A stretch of DNA of 35,862 bases from Streptomyces spiralis (GTDB lineage Bacteria; Actinomycetota; Actinomycetes; Streptomycetales; Streptomycetaceae): NCBI RefSeq assembly GCF_014654675.1, contig NZ_BNBC01000069.1:1-35862 (forward strand). Reading direction: 5' to 3'. The position numbers were made by a program, and so were the translations under genes. This document shows positions 17,927 to 26,733 of this stretch, piece by piece. The notes below the pieces were generated by a model. It made no database searches, was not told where the DNA came from, and was given only the letters and a program-made list of their open reading frames with translations. Positions within the stretch are counted from its first letter, which is position 1; each line of letters begins with the position of its first letter.

Positions 17927-19782
17927 CGGCCCCCACGGCCTCCGCCCCCACCGCCGAGGACCAGGCGGACCCGCCGCCGCCCCGGGACGAGGGCGACCCC
18001 TTCGACCGGGACGTCCTGCCCACTCCCCCGGGCGCCACCGCCGCCCTGCTCCGCTCGCTGCTGGCGCCCATGAGGGCCCGCGTGGCCGGCACCACGCTCC
18101 TGCTGCTGCTCCAGCAGGCGGCGGTCCAGGCGGGCCCGCTGCTGGTGGCGTACGCCATCGACACGGCCGTACCGGCGCTGCGCGACCACGACCGCGGGCC
18201 GCTGATCGCGGTGGCCGTCGGCTATCTGCTGTGCGCGCTGGCCTCGGGCGCCCTGCAATGGGCGTTCATCGTGGCCGCGGCCCGGATCAACCAGGACGTG
18301 CTGCTGGATCTGCGCGGCCGGATCTTCCGCCACGGCCAGGCGCTCAGCGTCGACTTCCACGAGCGGTACACCTCGGGCCGGCTCATCTCCCGTTCCACCA
18401 CGGACGTGGAGTCGCTGCGCGAACTGCTCAGCGAGGGCCTCCAGGAACTGGTCACGGTCATCCTCTCCTTCGTCTCCATCTCGGCGATGCTGCTGTGGCT
18501 GGACGCGGGCCTCGGCGCGGTAGCGGTGGCGAGCTTCGTACCGCTGTACCTGCTGGTGCGGCTCTACCAGCGGCGCGCGGGGCAGGTGTTCCGGGAGCGG
18601 TCCACGGCGATCGCCGCGGTGATCGTGAAGTTCGTGGAGACGATGAACGGCATCCGGCCGGTGCGCGCGTTCCGCCGCGAGGCGGCCAACGACGCCGAGT
18701 TCCGCGTCCTCAACGGCCGCCACGAGCGCACCAACGGCGACGTGCTGCTGGAGATGGCCCGCTATGTCGTCGGCTCCCGGCTGGTGGCCAACACGGCGGT
18801 CGCGGCGATCGTGCTGTGGGGCGCCTGGCGGGTGACGGACGGCTCGCTGGAACTGGGCGTGCTGGCCGCGGCGGTGCTGTATCTGCGCCGGCTGTACGAC
18901 CCGATCGACCGGCTCGGCATGTTCCTCAACTCCTACCAGTCGGCGGCGGCCTCGCTGGAGAAGATCGCGGGTCTGCTGGCCCAGACCCCGTCGGTGCCGG
19001 AGCCGTCGGCGCCGCGCCGGCTCCCGCCGCTCGCGTCCGCCCTCCCCGGCCGCACGGTGGTCTTCGACGGCGTCCGCTTCGGCTACCGCACCGGCGGCGA
19101 GGTGCTGCCCCGCTTCGACCTGACCGTCCCGGCCGGCCAGACCGTGGCGGTGGTCGGCTCGACCGGCGCGGGCAAGTCCACCCTGGCCAAGCTGCTGGCG
19201 CGGTTCTACGACCCGACGGACGGCCGGGTGCTGCTGGACGGGGTGGACCTGCGCGAGCTCGCCGTGCCCGAACTGCGGCGCGGGGTGGTCATGGTGACGC
19301 AGGAGGCGTTCCTGTTCTCCGGCACGGTCGCCGAGAACATCGCCATCGGCCGCCCGGAGGCGACCCGCGAGGAGATCGAGCGGGCCGCGAAGGCCATCGG
19401 CGCCCACGACTTCATCAGCACCCTGCCCGACGGCTACGACACGGACGTACGCAAGCGGGGCGGCCGCATCTCCGCCGGGCAGCGGCAACTGGTCGCCTTC
19501 GCACGGGCGTTGCTCGCCGACCCGTCGGTGCTGATCCTGGACGAGGCGACCAGTTCCCTGGACATCCCGGGGGAGCAGGCGGTGCAGCGCGCGATGGACA
19601 CGGTCCTGCGGGGACGTACGGCCGTGGTGATCGCCCACCGCCTGTCCACCGTGGAGATCGCCGACCGGGTGCTGGTGATGGAGCACGGCCGCATCGTGGA
19701 GGACGGCTCCCCGTCCGACCTGATCGCGGGCACCGGGCGCTTCGCGCATCTGCACCGGGCCTGGCGCGACAGTCTGGCATGA
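17923..19782 (+). CDS. ABC exporter half-transporter A2 (catalytic partner of A1)
   Basis: This 619-residue half-exporter has a Pro/Asp-rich cytoplasmic N-terminus (~45 residues), six membrane helices (about 50-340) and a C-terminal ATPase. It has Walker A GSTGAGKST (412-420), Q-loop VTQEAFLF, Walker B LILDEATSSLD with catalytic Glu541 and H-loop IAHRLSTV. Its signature motif is ISAGQ (516-520) rather than LSGGQ. It thus keeps the catalytic Walker B while its variant signature faces the degenerate site of A1, exactly the expected division in a heterodimer. The ATG overlaps the A1 stop (ATGA), and GAGGAGGACGACGACCG gives the ribosome-binding site. Confidence 0.93.
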   Translation: MTAPTASAPTAEDQADPPPPRDEGDPFDRDVLPTPPGATAALLRSLLAPMRARVAGTTLLLLLQQAAVQAGPLLVAYAIDTAVPALRDHDRGPLIAVAVGYLLCALASGALQWAFIVAAARINQDVLLDLRGRIFRHGQALSVDFHERYTSGRLISRSTTDVESLRELLSEGLQELVTVILSFVSISAMLLWLDAGLGAVAVASFVPLYLLVRLYQRRAGQVFRERSTAIAAVIVKFVETMNGIRPVRAFRREAANDAEFRVLNGRHERTNGDVLLEMARYVVGSRLVANTAVAAIVLWGAWRVTDGSLELGVLAAAVLYLRRLYDPIDRLGMFLNSYQSAAASLEKIAGLLAQTPSVPEPSAPRRLPPLASALPGRTVVFDGVRFGYRTGGEVLPRFDLTVPAGQTVAVVGSTGAGKSTLAKLLARFYDPTDGRVLLDGVDLRELAVPELRRGVVMVTQEAFLFSGTVAENIAIGRPEATREEIERAAKAIGAHDFISTLPDGYDTDVRKRGGRISAGQRQLVAFARALLADPSVLILDEATSSLDIPGEQAVQRAMDTVLRGRTAVVIAHRLSTVEIADRVLVMEHGRIVEDGSPSDLIAGTGRFAHLHRAWRDSLA

Positions 19783-19851
19783 GCGGAGGAGACCGGTCCG
19801 ACCCGAGCGGACGAGACGAGTTGCGGCCTTGACGGACGAGACGGGGGCGAC

Positions 19852-21615
19852 GTGATCGACGCGTACGAGGACCCGGGGACGCCCGACCGCCGGGGCGGCT
19901 GGCGGTATCTGTGGTGGCTGGTCAGGTGCCAGCCGGGGCGGTCGGCGGCCGGGGCGCTGCTGGCCAGCGTCTGGATGGTGCTGCTGGCGGCGACGCCGTA
20001 TCTGATGTCGCGGGCGATCGACGACGGCCTCGCGCCGGGCAACACTGCGGCGCTGGCGGGTTGGACGGGCGCGCTGTTCGCGGTCGGGGCGTTCAACGCC
20101 TGGCTGAGCATCATGCGGCACCGGACGATGACCCGGGTGCGGATGGACGCCAACTTCCGCACGGTCAAGGTGGTGGTCGGCCATGTGGTCCGGCTGGGCG
20201 CCGCGCTGCCGCGCCGGGTCGGCGCCGGGGAGGTCGTCACCATCGGCGTCGGCGACGTCCAGACCATCAGCCAGTGCCTGACCGTGGTCGGCCCCGGGGT
20301 CGGCGCGGTCGTCGTCTACGCGGTGGTGGCCGGGCTGCTGCTGTCGATCTCGGGACCGCTGGCGGCCGTGGTGCTGCTGGGGGCGCCGCTGACCGCGGTG
20401 CTCGTCGGGCCGCTGATGCGGCGGCTCCAGGGCGCCGAGGGCGAGTACCGGGAGCGGCAGGGGGTGCTCACCGCGCGGATCGGCGACCTCGCGGGCGGGC
20501 TGCGCGTGCTCAACGGGCTCGGCGGCAAAGGGCTGTTCGCGGAGGCGTTCCGCCGGGACTCGCAGCGGCTGCGGGCGCAGGGCTACCGGGTGGGCGCGGT
20601 GGCCTCCTGGCTCCAGGCGCTGGGGGCGGGGCTGCCGACGCTGTTCCTGGCCGTGGTGACCTGGCTCGCGGCGCGGCTGGCCGCCGAGGGACGGATCACC
20701 ATCGGCGAACTGGTGTCGGTGTACGGCTATGTCGCGGTCCTGGTGACACCGGTGGCGTTCTTCGTCGAGACGGGCTACCAGCTCAGCCGCGGTGTGGTGG
20801 CCGCCCGCCGGGTCGTACGGCTGCTGCGGGTGGAGCCGGAGGAGGACACCGGCACCCGGGAGGCGCCCGCCGAACCGTCCGTGCTGCACGACCCGGAGTC
20901 GGGCGTCCGGGTGCCACCGGGCCGGCTGACGGCGCTGGTGTGCGCCCGCCCCGCCGACGCGGCGGCGGTGGTCGACCGCCTGGGCCGGTACGAGCCGTCC
21001 GAGGCCACCTGGGGCGGGGTGCCGCTGGACGAGATCGGACTGTCCGCGGTACGGGAGCGGATCCTGGTCGCGGACAACGAGGCCGACCTGTTCGCCGGTC
21101 TGCTGCGGGACCTGGTGTCCGGGCACCGGGAGCGCGACCCGGCGGAAGTGGCGCGGGCGTTCCGCACGGCCGTCGCCGAGGACATCGTGCGGGGGCTGCC
21201 CGACGGCCTCGACTCGCCCGTGACCGCGCAGGGCCGCAGCCTGTCCGGCGGCCAGCGGCAGCGGGTGCGGCTGGTGCGGGCGCTGCTGGCCGACCCGGAG
21301 GTGCTGCTGGCGGTGGAGCCGACGTCGGCGCTGGACGCGCACACCGAGGCGGCGGTCGCGGAGCGGCTGCGGCGGGCGCGCGCGGGGCGCACGACACTCG
21401 TCACGACCACCTCGCCGCTGGTGCTGGACCACGCCGACACCGTGCACTACCTGGTCGACGGCAAGGTGGCGGCCACCGGCGGCCACCGCGAACTCCTCGA
21501 CGCCGAGCCGGGCTACCGCGCCCTGGTGGCGCGGGACACCGAAGAGGCCATGGCGCCGGACGCCGACGAGGCCCCGGGCACCGGCCCGCTCACCGCGAAG
21601 GGGGCCGTGCGATGA
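19852..21615 (+). CDS. ABC exporter half-transporter B1 with non-functional Walker A, Walker B and H-loop
   Basis: This 587-residue half-exporter has six membrane helices (about 20-310) and an ATPase domain that has lost its nucleotide-handling motifs. The Walker A region reads ALVCARPADAAAVV (361-374), with no GxxGxGK. Walker B reads VLLAVEPTSALD: the Mg-binding Asp is Val488, although Glu489 remains. The H-loop position is Ser521 (TTTSPLVLD). The signature LSGGQRQR (464-471) is intact. It can therefore serve only as the signature-donating half of a heterodimer, and the next gene supplies the complement. The GTG start at 19852 follows ACGGGGGCGAC. It lies 69 bp after A2 and probably belongs to the same transcript. 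Confidence 0.93.
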   Translation: MIDAYEDPGTPDRRGGWRYLWWLVRCQPGRSAAGALLASVWMVLLAATPYLMSRAIDDGLAPGNTAALAGWTGALFAVGAFNAWLSIMRHRTMTRVRMDANFRTVKVVVGHVVRLGAALPRRVGAGEVVTIGVGDVQTISQCLTVVGPGVGAVVVYAVVAGLLLSISGPLAAVVLLGAPLTAVLVGPLMRRLQGAEGEYRERQGVLTARIGDLAGGLRVLNGLGGKGLFAEAFRRDSQRLRAQGYRVGAVASWLQALGAGLPTLFLAVVTWLAARLAAEGRITIGELVSVYGYVAVLVTPVAFFVETGYQLSRGVVAARRVVRLLRVEPEEDTGTREAPAEPSVLHDPESGVRVPPGRLTALVCARPADAAAVVDRLGRYEPSEATWGGVPLDEIGLSAVRERILVADNEADLFAGLLRDLVSGHRERDPAEVARAFRTAVAEDIVRGLPDGLDSPVTAQGRSLSGGQRQRVRLVRALLADPEVLLAVEPTSALDAHTEAAVAERLRRARAGRTTLVTTTSPLVLDHADTVHYLVDGKVAATGGHRELLDAEPGYRALVARDTEEAMAPDADEAPGTGPLTAKGAVR

Positions 21616-23426
21616 CGGCGGGAACGGCAGGCACGGCGGGGACGGCGGGAGCGGCAGACACCGGCGGCCGGCTGCCGATCGCCGAACCGGTGGACGTACG
21701 GCGGGCCGCGGTGCGCCTGGTCCGGGCGGACGGGCGGGCCTTCACGGCGGTCCTCGTCCTGAACGCGCTGGCCGCGGGCACCGGGCTCGCCGGTCCCTGG
21801 CTGCTGGGCCGGATCGTCGACCACGTCCGGGCCGGGGGCGGGGTCGGTGCCGTCGACCGGATGGCGCTGGCCATCGTGGTGTGCGCGCTGGCCCAGTTGC
21901 TGCTGGCGCGCTGGGCCCGGTACGTGGGACACCGCTTCGGCGAGCGCACGCTGGCCCGGGTGCGCGAGGAGTTCGTGGACCGGGCGCTGGCGCTGCCGGC
22001 GTCGGTGGTGGAGCGGGCCGGCACGGGTGACCTGACCACGCGCGGCACCGCGGACGTGGCCACCGTCGGCACCACCCTGCGGGACGTGGGACCGGAGTTG
22101 CTGGTCTGCGTGGCGCAGGCACTGTTCGTGCTGGTCGCGGTGTTCCTGCTCGACCCGCTGCTCGGGGCCGTCGGGGTGCTGGCGCTGACACCGATCTGGG
22201 TGGCCCTGCGCTGGTATCTGCGCCGCGCCCGGGACGGCTATCTCGCGGAGGGCGCGGCCGGCTCCGAGGTCGCCGAGATCCTGGCGGCGACCGCCTCCGG
22301 GGCCCGTACCGTCGAGGCGTTCCGGCTGGCCGGACGGCGGGTCGCGGCGAGCCGGGACGCCCTGGAGACGGCCCGGCGCGCCCGGCTGTACACGCTGTTC
22401 CTGCGGACCGTGTTCTTCCCGGCGGTCGAGGTGTCGTACATCCTCCCGGTGGCCGGGGTGCTGCTGGTCGGCGGGGTGCTGCACGCGCGGGGGGCGGTGA
22501 CGCTGGGCGCGGTGGTGGCCGCCGCCCTGTATCTGCGGCAGTTCACCGAGCCGCTGGACCAGATCCTGATGCACGTGGAGCAACTGCAGAGCAGCGGCGC
22601 CTCCTTCGCCCGTGTGGAGGGCCTGGCCCGGGCCCCGCGCGCGGCCGCGGCCGGCTCCCCCGCCCCGGCGGACGACCGCATCGACGTCACCGGGGTCCAC
22701 TACGCCTACGACCACGGCGGCGAGGTGCTGCACGGGGTCGATCTGACGGTACGGCCCGGGGAGCGGCTGGCCGTGGTCGGGCCGTCCGGGGCCGGGAAGA
22801 CCACGCTGAGCCGGCTGCTCGCGGGCGTCGACGCGCCGGGCGCGGGCTCGGTGACGGTCGGCGGTGTGCCGGTGGCGGGTCTGGAGCCGGAGCGGCTGCG
22901 CCGCCAGGTCGTGCTCGTCACCCAGGAGCACCACGTGTTCCTGGGCACGGTCCGCGACAATCTGCGCATCGCCGAGCCGGCGGCGACGGACGAGCGGTTG
23001 TGGGCGGCGCTGGCCGCCGTGGGCGCCGATGCCTGGGTCGCGGAGCTGCCGGACGGGCTGGACACCGAGCTGGGGCCGGACGGGTGCCGTACGGACGGCT
23101 CGCGGGCCCAGCAACTGGCCCTGGCCCGGGTGGTCCTGGCCGACCCGCACACGCTGATCCTGGACGAGGCCACGGCCCTGCTCGACCCGGCGACCGCCCG
23201 GCACACCGAGCGTGCCCTGGCGGCCGTGCTGGAGGGCCGTACGGTCATCGCCATCGCGCACCGGCTGCACACCGCCCACGACGCCGACCGTGTGGCGGTG
23301 ATGGAGAACGGCCGGCTGACCGAACTCGGCACCCACGAGGAGCTGGTGGCGGCCGGCGGGGCGTACGCGGCGCTGTGGCGCACCTGGCACGGGGACGGCG
23401 CCGCCGTAAGCTCGCAGGGTGATTGA
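21612..23426 (+). CDS. ABC exporter half-transporter B2 (catalytic half with broken signature)
   Basis: This 604-residue half-exporter has six membrane helices (about 40-330) and a C-terminal ATPase. Walker A GPSGAGKTT (390-398), the Q-loop VTQEHHVF, Walker B LILDEATALLD (Asp518, Glu519) and the H-loop His550 (IAHRLHT) are all intact. Where LSGGQ should be, it reads TDGSR (494-498): the essential Ser is Asp and the second Gly is Ser. It is thus the exact complement of B1, which has only the signature. The ATG overlaps the B1 stop (ATGA), so equal synthesis is expected. A short TAG-TAG repeat at the N-terminus (AGTAGTAG) is the only other oddity. Confidence 0.93.
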   Translation: MTAGTAGTAGTAGAADTGGRLPIAEPVDVRRAAVRLVRADGRAFTAVLVLNALAAGTGLAGPWLLGRIVDHVRAGGGVGAVDRMALAIVVCALAQLLLARWARYVGHRFGERTLARVREEFVDRALALPASVVERAGTGDLTTRGTADVATVGTTLRDVGPELLVCVAQALFVLVAVFLLDPLLGAVGVLALTPIWVALRWYLRRARDGYLAEGAAGSEVAEILAATASGARTVEAFRLAGRRVAASRDALETARRARLYTLFLRTVFFPAVEVSYILPVAGVLLVGGVLHARGAVTLGAVVAAALYLRQFTEPLDQILMHVEQLQSSGASFARVEGLARAPRAAAAGSPAPADDRIDVTGVHYAYDHGGEVLHGVDLTVRPGERLAVVGPSGAGKTTLSRLLAGVDAPGAGSVTVGGVPVAGLEPERLRRQVVLVTQEHHVFLGTVRDNLRIAEPAATDERLWAALAAVGADAWVAELPDGLDTELGPDGCRTDGSRAQQLALARVVLADPHTLILDEATALLDPATARHTERALAAVLEGRTVIAIAHRLHTAHDADRVAVMENGRLTELGTHEELVAAGGAYAALWRTWHGDGAAVSSQGD

Positions 23427-24078
23427 GACCATCGCGTTCGACGTCGGCGAGACGATCACCAGGGACGACCGCTACTGGGCGGACTGGGCGGACTGGCTGA
23501 AGGTCCCGCGTCACACCCTGTCCGCGCTCGTCGGCGTCGTCGTAGCGCGGGGCGAGGACAACACCGAGGCCCTGCGGCTGGTGCGCCCCGGTCTCGACGT
23601 CGTGGCCGAGTACCGTGCCCGGGAGGTCGCGGGCCGCGGCGAGTACCTCGGCGAGGGCGACCTCTACGGCGATGTGCGCCCGGTGCTCACGCAGCTGCGG
23701 GCGCGGGGGCTGCGTGTCGTCGTGGCCGGCAACCAGACGGCCCGGGTGGGTGAGCTGCTGCGCGCCCTGGACCTCCCGGCGGACGTCGTGGCCACCTCCG
23801 GCGAGTGGGGTGTCGCCAAGCCCCGGCGGGAGTTCTTCCGGCGCGTGGTGGAGGCGGGGCGGGCGGAGGCGGGCTCCACCCTGTACGTGGGTGACCACCC
23901 GGTGAACGACGTGTTCCCGGCGAAGGCGGCCGGGCTGCGCGTGGCGCACCTGCGGCGGGGGCCGTGGGGGCATCTGTGGGCGGACGACCCGGAGGTGGTG
24001 GCGGCGGCGGACTGGCGGATCGACCGTCTCACCGATCTCACGGCGCTCCTCGACGACCCGCGTCGGCACCGCGGCTGA
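23419..24078 (+). CDS. HAD-superfamily protein with altered DxD motif
   Basis: This 219-residue protein has the HAD fold of subfamily IA. The nucleophile motif is AFDVGETI: Asp8 is present, but the second Asp of the usual DxD is Gly10. Motif 2 is VVAGNQT, the motif 3 Lys is in WGVAKPRREFF (Lys134), and motif 4 is YVGDHPVNDVFPAK (Asp159, Asp164). Loss of the second Asp argues against an ordinary phosphatase; family members with this change include dehalogenases and phosphatases of unusual chemistry, so activity is open. The GTG start overlaps the end of the B2 exporter gene by 8 bp, so it is translationally coupled to the exporters. That suggests, but does not show, a role with the exported compound. 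Confidence 0.85.
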   Translation: MIETIAFDVGETITRDDRYWADWADWLKVPRHTLSALVGVVVARGEDNTEALRLVRPGLDVVAEYRAREVAGRGEYLGEGDLYGDVRPVLTQLRARGLRVVVAGNQTARVGELLRALDLPADVVATSGEWGVAKPRREFFRRVVEAGRAEAGSTLYVGDHPVNDVFPAKAAGLRVAHLRRGPWGHLWADDPEVVAAADWRIDRLTDLTALLDDPRRHRG

Positions 24079-24440
24079 CCTGCGCCGGAACAGCGACGCG
24101 GCCCCGTGGCGGGTTCGTATACCGAACATGAACATCCGGACAACGAACGATTTCCAGCCAAGTTCGTGACGCGCCCCTGACAAGCGCGGCCTTCTCCTGC
24201 CACTCTTCCCCTCGGCCGTTCACAGCCACCCCACAGCATCCCCCCACGGTTCCACGGCGGTGACCCGGCCGGCGCTCCACACGCCTCACGCACTGCGCAG
24301 TCCGTACCGGCACCTCGCACCTGCACCTCGCACATCGCACAGCTGGTTCCGCGTTCCACGCAGTTCTGCCCGGACGTCTCACCCCGCGTCCGGTTCTCCC
24401 CCTGGCCGCGCGACCCGTGGCCACGCAGAAGGAGTCAGTG
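24079..24440 (+). promoter_or_regulatory. Long upstream region of the first M4 protease
   Basis: This 362-bp gap has no plausible gene. At 24113-24127 it contains the inverted repeat GTTCG-TATAC-CGAAC, followed within 35 bp by CGAACATGAAC and CAACGAACG. These repeated GAAC words could be a regulator site or hairpin. The second half is rich in short CACCTCGCAC-type words and leads to the AAGGAG site of the protease gene. No clear -10/-35 pair was found. Confidence 0.35.
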
Positions 24441-26480
24441 TTGAGTAGCAGCAGCTCTCGCAGACGCACCTCCCACACCACCCCCCGGCGGGCCGCGGGC
24501 ATCGCCCTGGCCGGTGTCGCCGCCCTGATCGCCACGGCCGTCCAGTCGGGCGCGGCGAGCGCCAGCCCGGCGCAGGCGCCGCACTCCGGGAAGATCAACC
24601 CGGCGCATGTCGCGGTCAAGCTCACGCCCTCGCAGCGTGCCGAGCTGATCCGGGACGCCGACGGCGCCAAGGCGCGCACGGCGAAGGACCTCGGGCTCGG
24701 CGCCCAGGAGAAGCTGGTCGTCAAGGACGTCGTCAAGGACGCCGACGGCACCCTGCACACCCGCTACGAGCGCACCTACGCCGGCCTGCCGGTCCTCGGC
24801 GGCGACCTGGTCGTCGACACCGCCAGGTCGGGACAGACCGAGCGCGTGCTCAAGGCGACCGACGCGACCGTGAAGGTCGCGAGCCTCACGCCCAAGGTGT
24901 CGAAGGCGACCGCCGAGAAGCAGGCCGTGCGGCGCGCCGAGGCGCTGGGCAGCAAGGCGTCGGCCGACCAGTCGTCCCGCACGGTGATCTGGGCGGCGAG
25001 CGGCAAGCCGGTGCTGGCCTACGAGACGGTCATCGGGGGCCTCCAGGACGACGGGACCCCGAACCAGCTGCACGTGATCACCGACGCGAGCACGGGCAAG
25101 GAGCTGTTCCGCTACCAGGGCATCGAGACCGGCGTCGGCAACACCCAGTACAGCGGCCAGGTCCCGCTGACCACGACGCTGTCGGGCTCGACGTACACGC
25201 TGAACGACGGCTCGCGCGGCGGCCACAAGACGTACAACCTCAACCACGGCACGTCCGGCACCGGCACACTGTTCAGCCAGTCCAGCGACACCTGGGGCAA
25301 CGGCACCACGTCGAACGCCGCCACCGCGGGCGCCGACGCCCACTACGGTGCGGCGGTCACCTGGGACTTCTACAAGAACACCTTCGGCCGCAGCGGCATC
25401 CGCAACGACGGCCGGGCCGCGTACTCGCGCGTCCACTACGGCAACTCGTACGTGAACGCGTTCTGGGACGACAGCTGCTTCTGCATGACCTACGGCGACG
25501 GCTCGGGCAACGCCGATCCGCTGACCTCGCTGGACGTGGCCGGCCACGAGATGAGCCACGGCGTCACCTCCAACACCGCGGGCCTCAACTACAGCGGCGA
25601 GTCCGGCGGTCTGAACGAGGCCACCTCCGACATCTTCGGCACCGGCGTGGAGTTCTACGCCAACAACAGCACCGATGTCGGCGACTACCTCATCGGCGAG
25701 AAGATCGACATCAACGGCGACGGCACCCCGCTGCGCTACATGGACAAGCCCAGCAAGGACGGCGCCTCCGCCGACTACTGGTCCTCGGGTGTCGGCAACA
25801 AGGACGTGCACTACTCGTCCGGTGTCGCGAACCACTTCTTCTACCTGCTGAGCGAGGGCAGCGGCGCCAAGGTCATCAACGGCGTCAGCTACAACTCGCC
25901 CACGTCGGACGGGCTTCCGGTCACCGGCATCGGCCGGGACAAGGCGCTGCAGATCTGGTACCGGGCGCTGACCACCAAGTTCACCTCCACCACCAACTAC
26001 GCGGCGGCCCGCACCGGCACGCTCGCGGCGGCCGGTGAGCTGTACGGCACCTCCAGCGCCGAGTACAAGGCGGTGCAGGACGCCTGGGCGGCCGTCTCGG
26101 TCGGTTCGCGCTCCGGCGGCGGGGGCGGCGGCACCACGTTCGAGAACAGCTCCGACGTGCAGATCCCGGACTACCCCGGATCGGCGGTCACCTCGTCCAT
26201 CACGGTCTCCGGGCGCAGCGGCAACGCCCCCTCCAACCTCCAGGTCTCGGTGGACATCGTGCACACCTGGAGCGGTGACCTCCAGATCGACCTGGTCGCC
26301 CCGGACGGGTCGACGTACCGGCTGAAGAACAGCGCCTACGACCCGACGCCCGACGTGCACGCGACCTACACGGTCAACGCGTCCTCCGAAACGGCCAACG
26401 GCACCTGGAAGCTGCGCGTCCAGGACCTGGGCGCGCAGGACACGGGCTACATCGACGACTGGAAGCTGACCTTTCCCTAG
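24441..26480 (+). CDS. Secreted M4 (thermolysin-type) metalloprotease with P-domain
   Basis: This protein of about 679 residues is a secreted neutral zinc protease. It starts with a signal peptide (Arg-rich, then GIALAGVAALIATAVQSGAASA), then an FTP/PepSY propeptide (about 60-220) and the M4 catalytic domain. The zinc site is HEMSH (His369, Glu370, His373) with third ligand Glu393 in GGLNEATSD, 20 residues on as in thermolysin; the catalytic His465 is in GVANHFFYLL. A Gly-rich linker leads to a C-terminal P/homoB domain (about 570-679) ending DTGYIDDWKLTF. I chose TTG at 24441, six bases after AAGGAG; a GTG at 24438 is too close. It is closely similar to the next gene, which lacks the P-domain. 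Confidence 0.93.
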   Translation: MSSSSSRRRTSHTTPRRAAGIALAGVAALIATAVQSGAASASPAQAPHSGKINPAHVAVKLTPSQRAELIRDADGAKARTAKDLGLGAQEKLVVKDVVKDADGTLHTRYERTYAGLPVLGGDLVVDTARSGQTERVLKATDATVKVASLTPKVSKATAEKQAVRRAEALGSKASADQSSRTVIWAASGKPVLAYETVIGGLQDDGTPNQLHVITDASTGKELFRYQGIETGVGNTQYSGQVPLTTTLSGSTYTLNDGSRGGHKTYNLNHGTSGTGTLFSQSSDTWGNGTTSNAATAGADAHYGAAVTWDFYKNTFGRSGIRNDGRAAYSRVHYGNSYVNAFWDDSCFCMTYGDGSGNADPLTSLDVAGHEMSHGVTSNTAGLNYSGESGGLNEATSDIFGTGVEFYANNSTDVGDYLIGEKIDINGDGTPLRYMDKPSKDGASADYWSSGVGNKDVHYSSGVANHFFYLLSEGSGAKVINGVSYNSPTSDGLPVTGIGRDKALQIWYRALTTKFTSTTNYAAARTGTLAAAGELYGTSSAEYKAVQDAWAAVSVGSRSGGGGGGTTFENSSDVQIPDYPGSAVTSSITVSGRSGNAPSNLQVSVDIVHTWSGDLQIDLVAPDGSTYRLKNSAYDPTPDVHATYTVNASSETANGTWKLRVQDLGAQDTGYIDDWKLTFP

Positions 26481-26513
26481 GAGCTTCTGGTAGGCGGCAG
26501 AACCCCGAGGACA

Positions 26514-26552
26514 GGGCGCCGTTCCGGTGGTGGACCACCCGGAACGGCGCCC
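26514..26552 (+). terminator. Strong hairpin terminator after the first protease
   Basis: A perfect 14-bp stem (GGGCGCCGTTCCGG with its complement), extended inward by three more pairs past one bulged C, lies 34 nt beyond the stop codon. It should end the first protease transcript, so the second protease needs its own promoter in the remaining ~180 bp. Confidence 0.8.
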
Positions 26553-26733
26553 GTTCACACTGCCGAAACATCGACGCGGTCGTCGATTTTCGGTCAACAT
26601 CACTTCGGGGTCATGACATGTACGCGCCGTTAATGCCACTCTTCCTGCACCCGCCGCACGAGCAAACCAACCTGACCCTCTCTCCGGCCCGGCAACCCCA
26701 CGCCCGCCGGACTCCCCCACAGAAGGAGCTTGT

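Noticed and set aside
19779..19832. 17-codon frame starting in ATGA overlap with the A2 exporter stop
   Set aside because: It is too short and polar, with no family signal; the overlap alone is weak evidence for a gene.
17203..21486. Very long open frame (over 1400 codons) on the minus strand opposite the ABC exporters
   Set aside because: It is the high-GC antisense shadow of genes with clear ABC motifs; its protein is Arg/His/Gln-rich with no recognisable domain and no ribosome-binding site.
26514..26552. GGTGGTGGACCACC as a regulator operator (DasR-like)
   Set aside because: It forms the loop end of a long perfect stem just past a stop codon, so a terminator explains it better.
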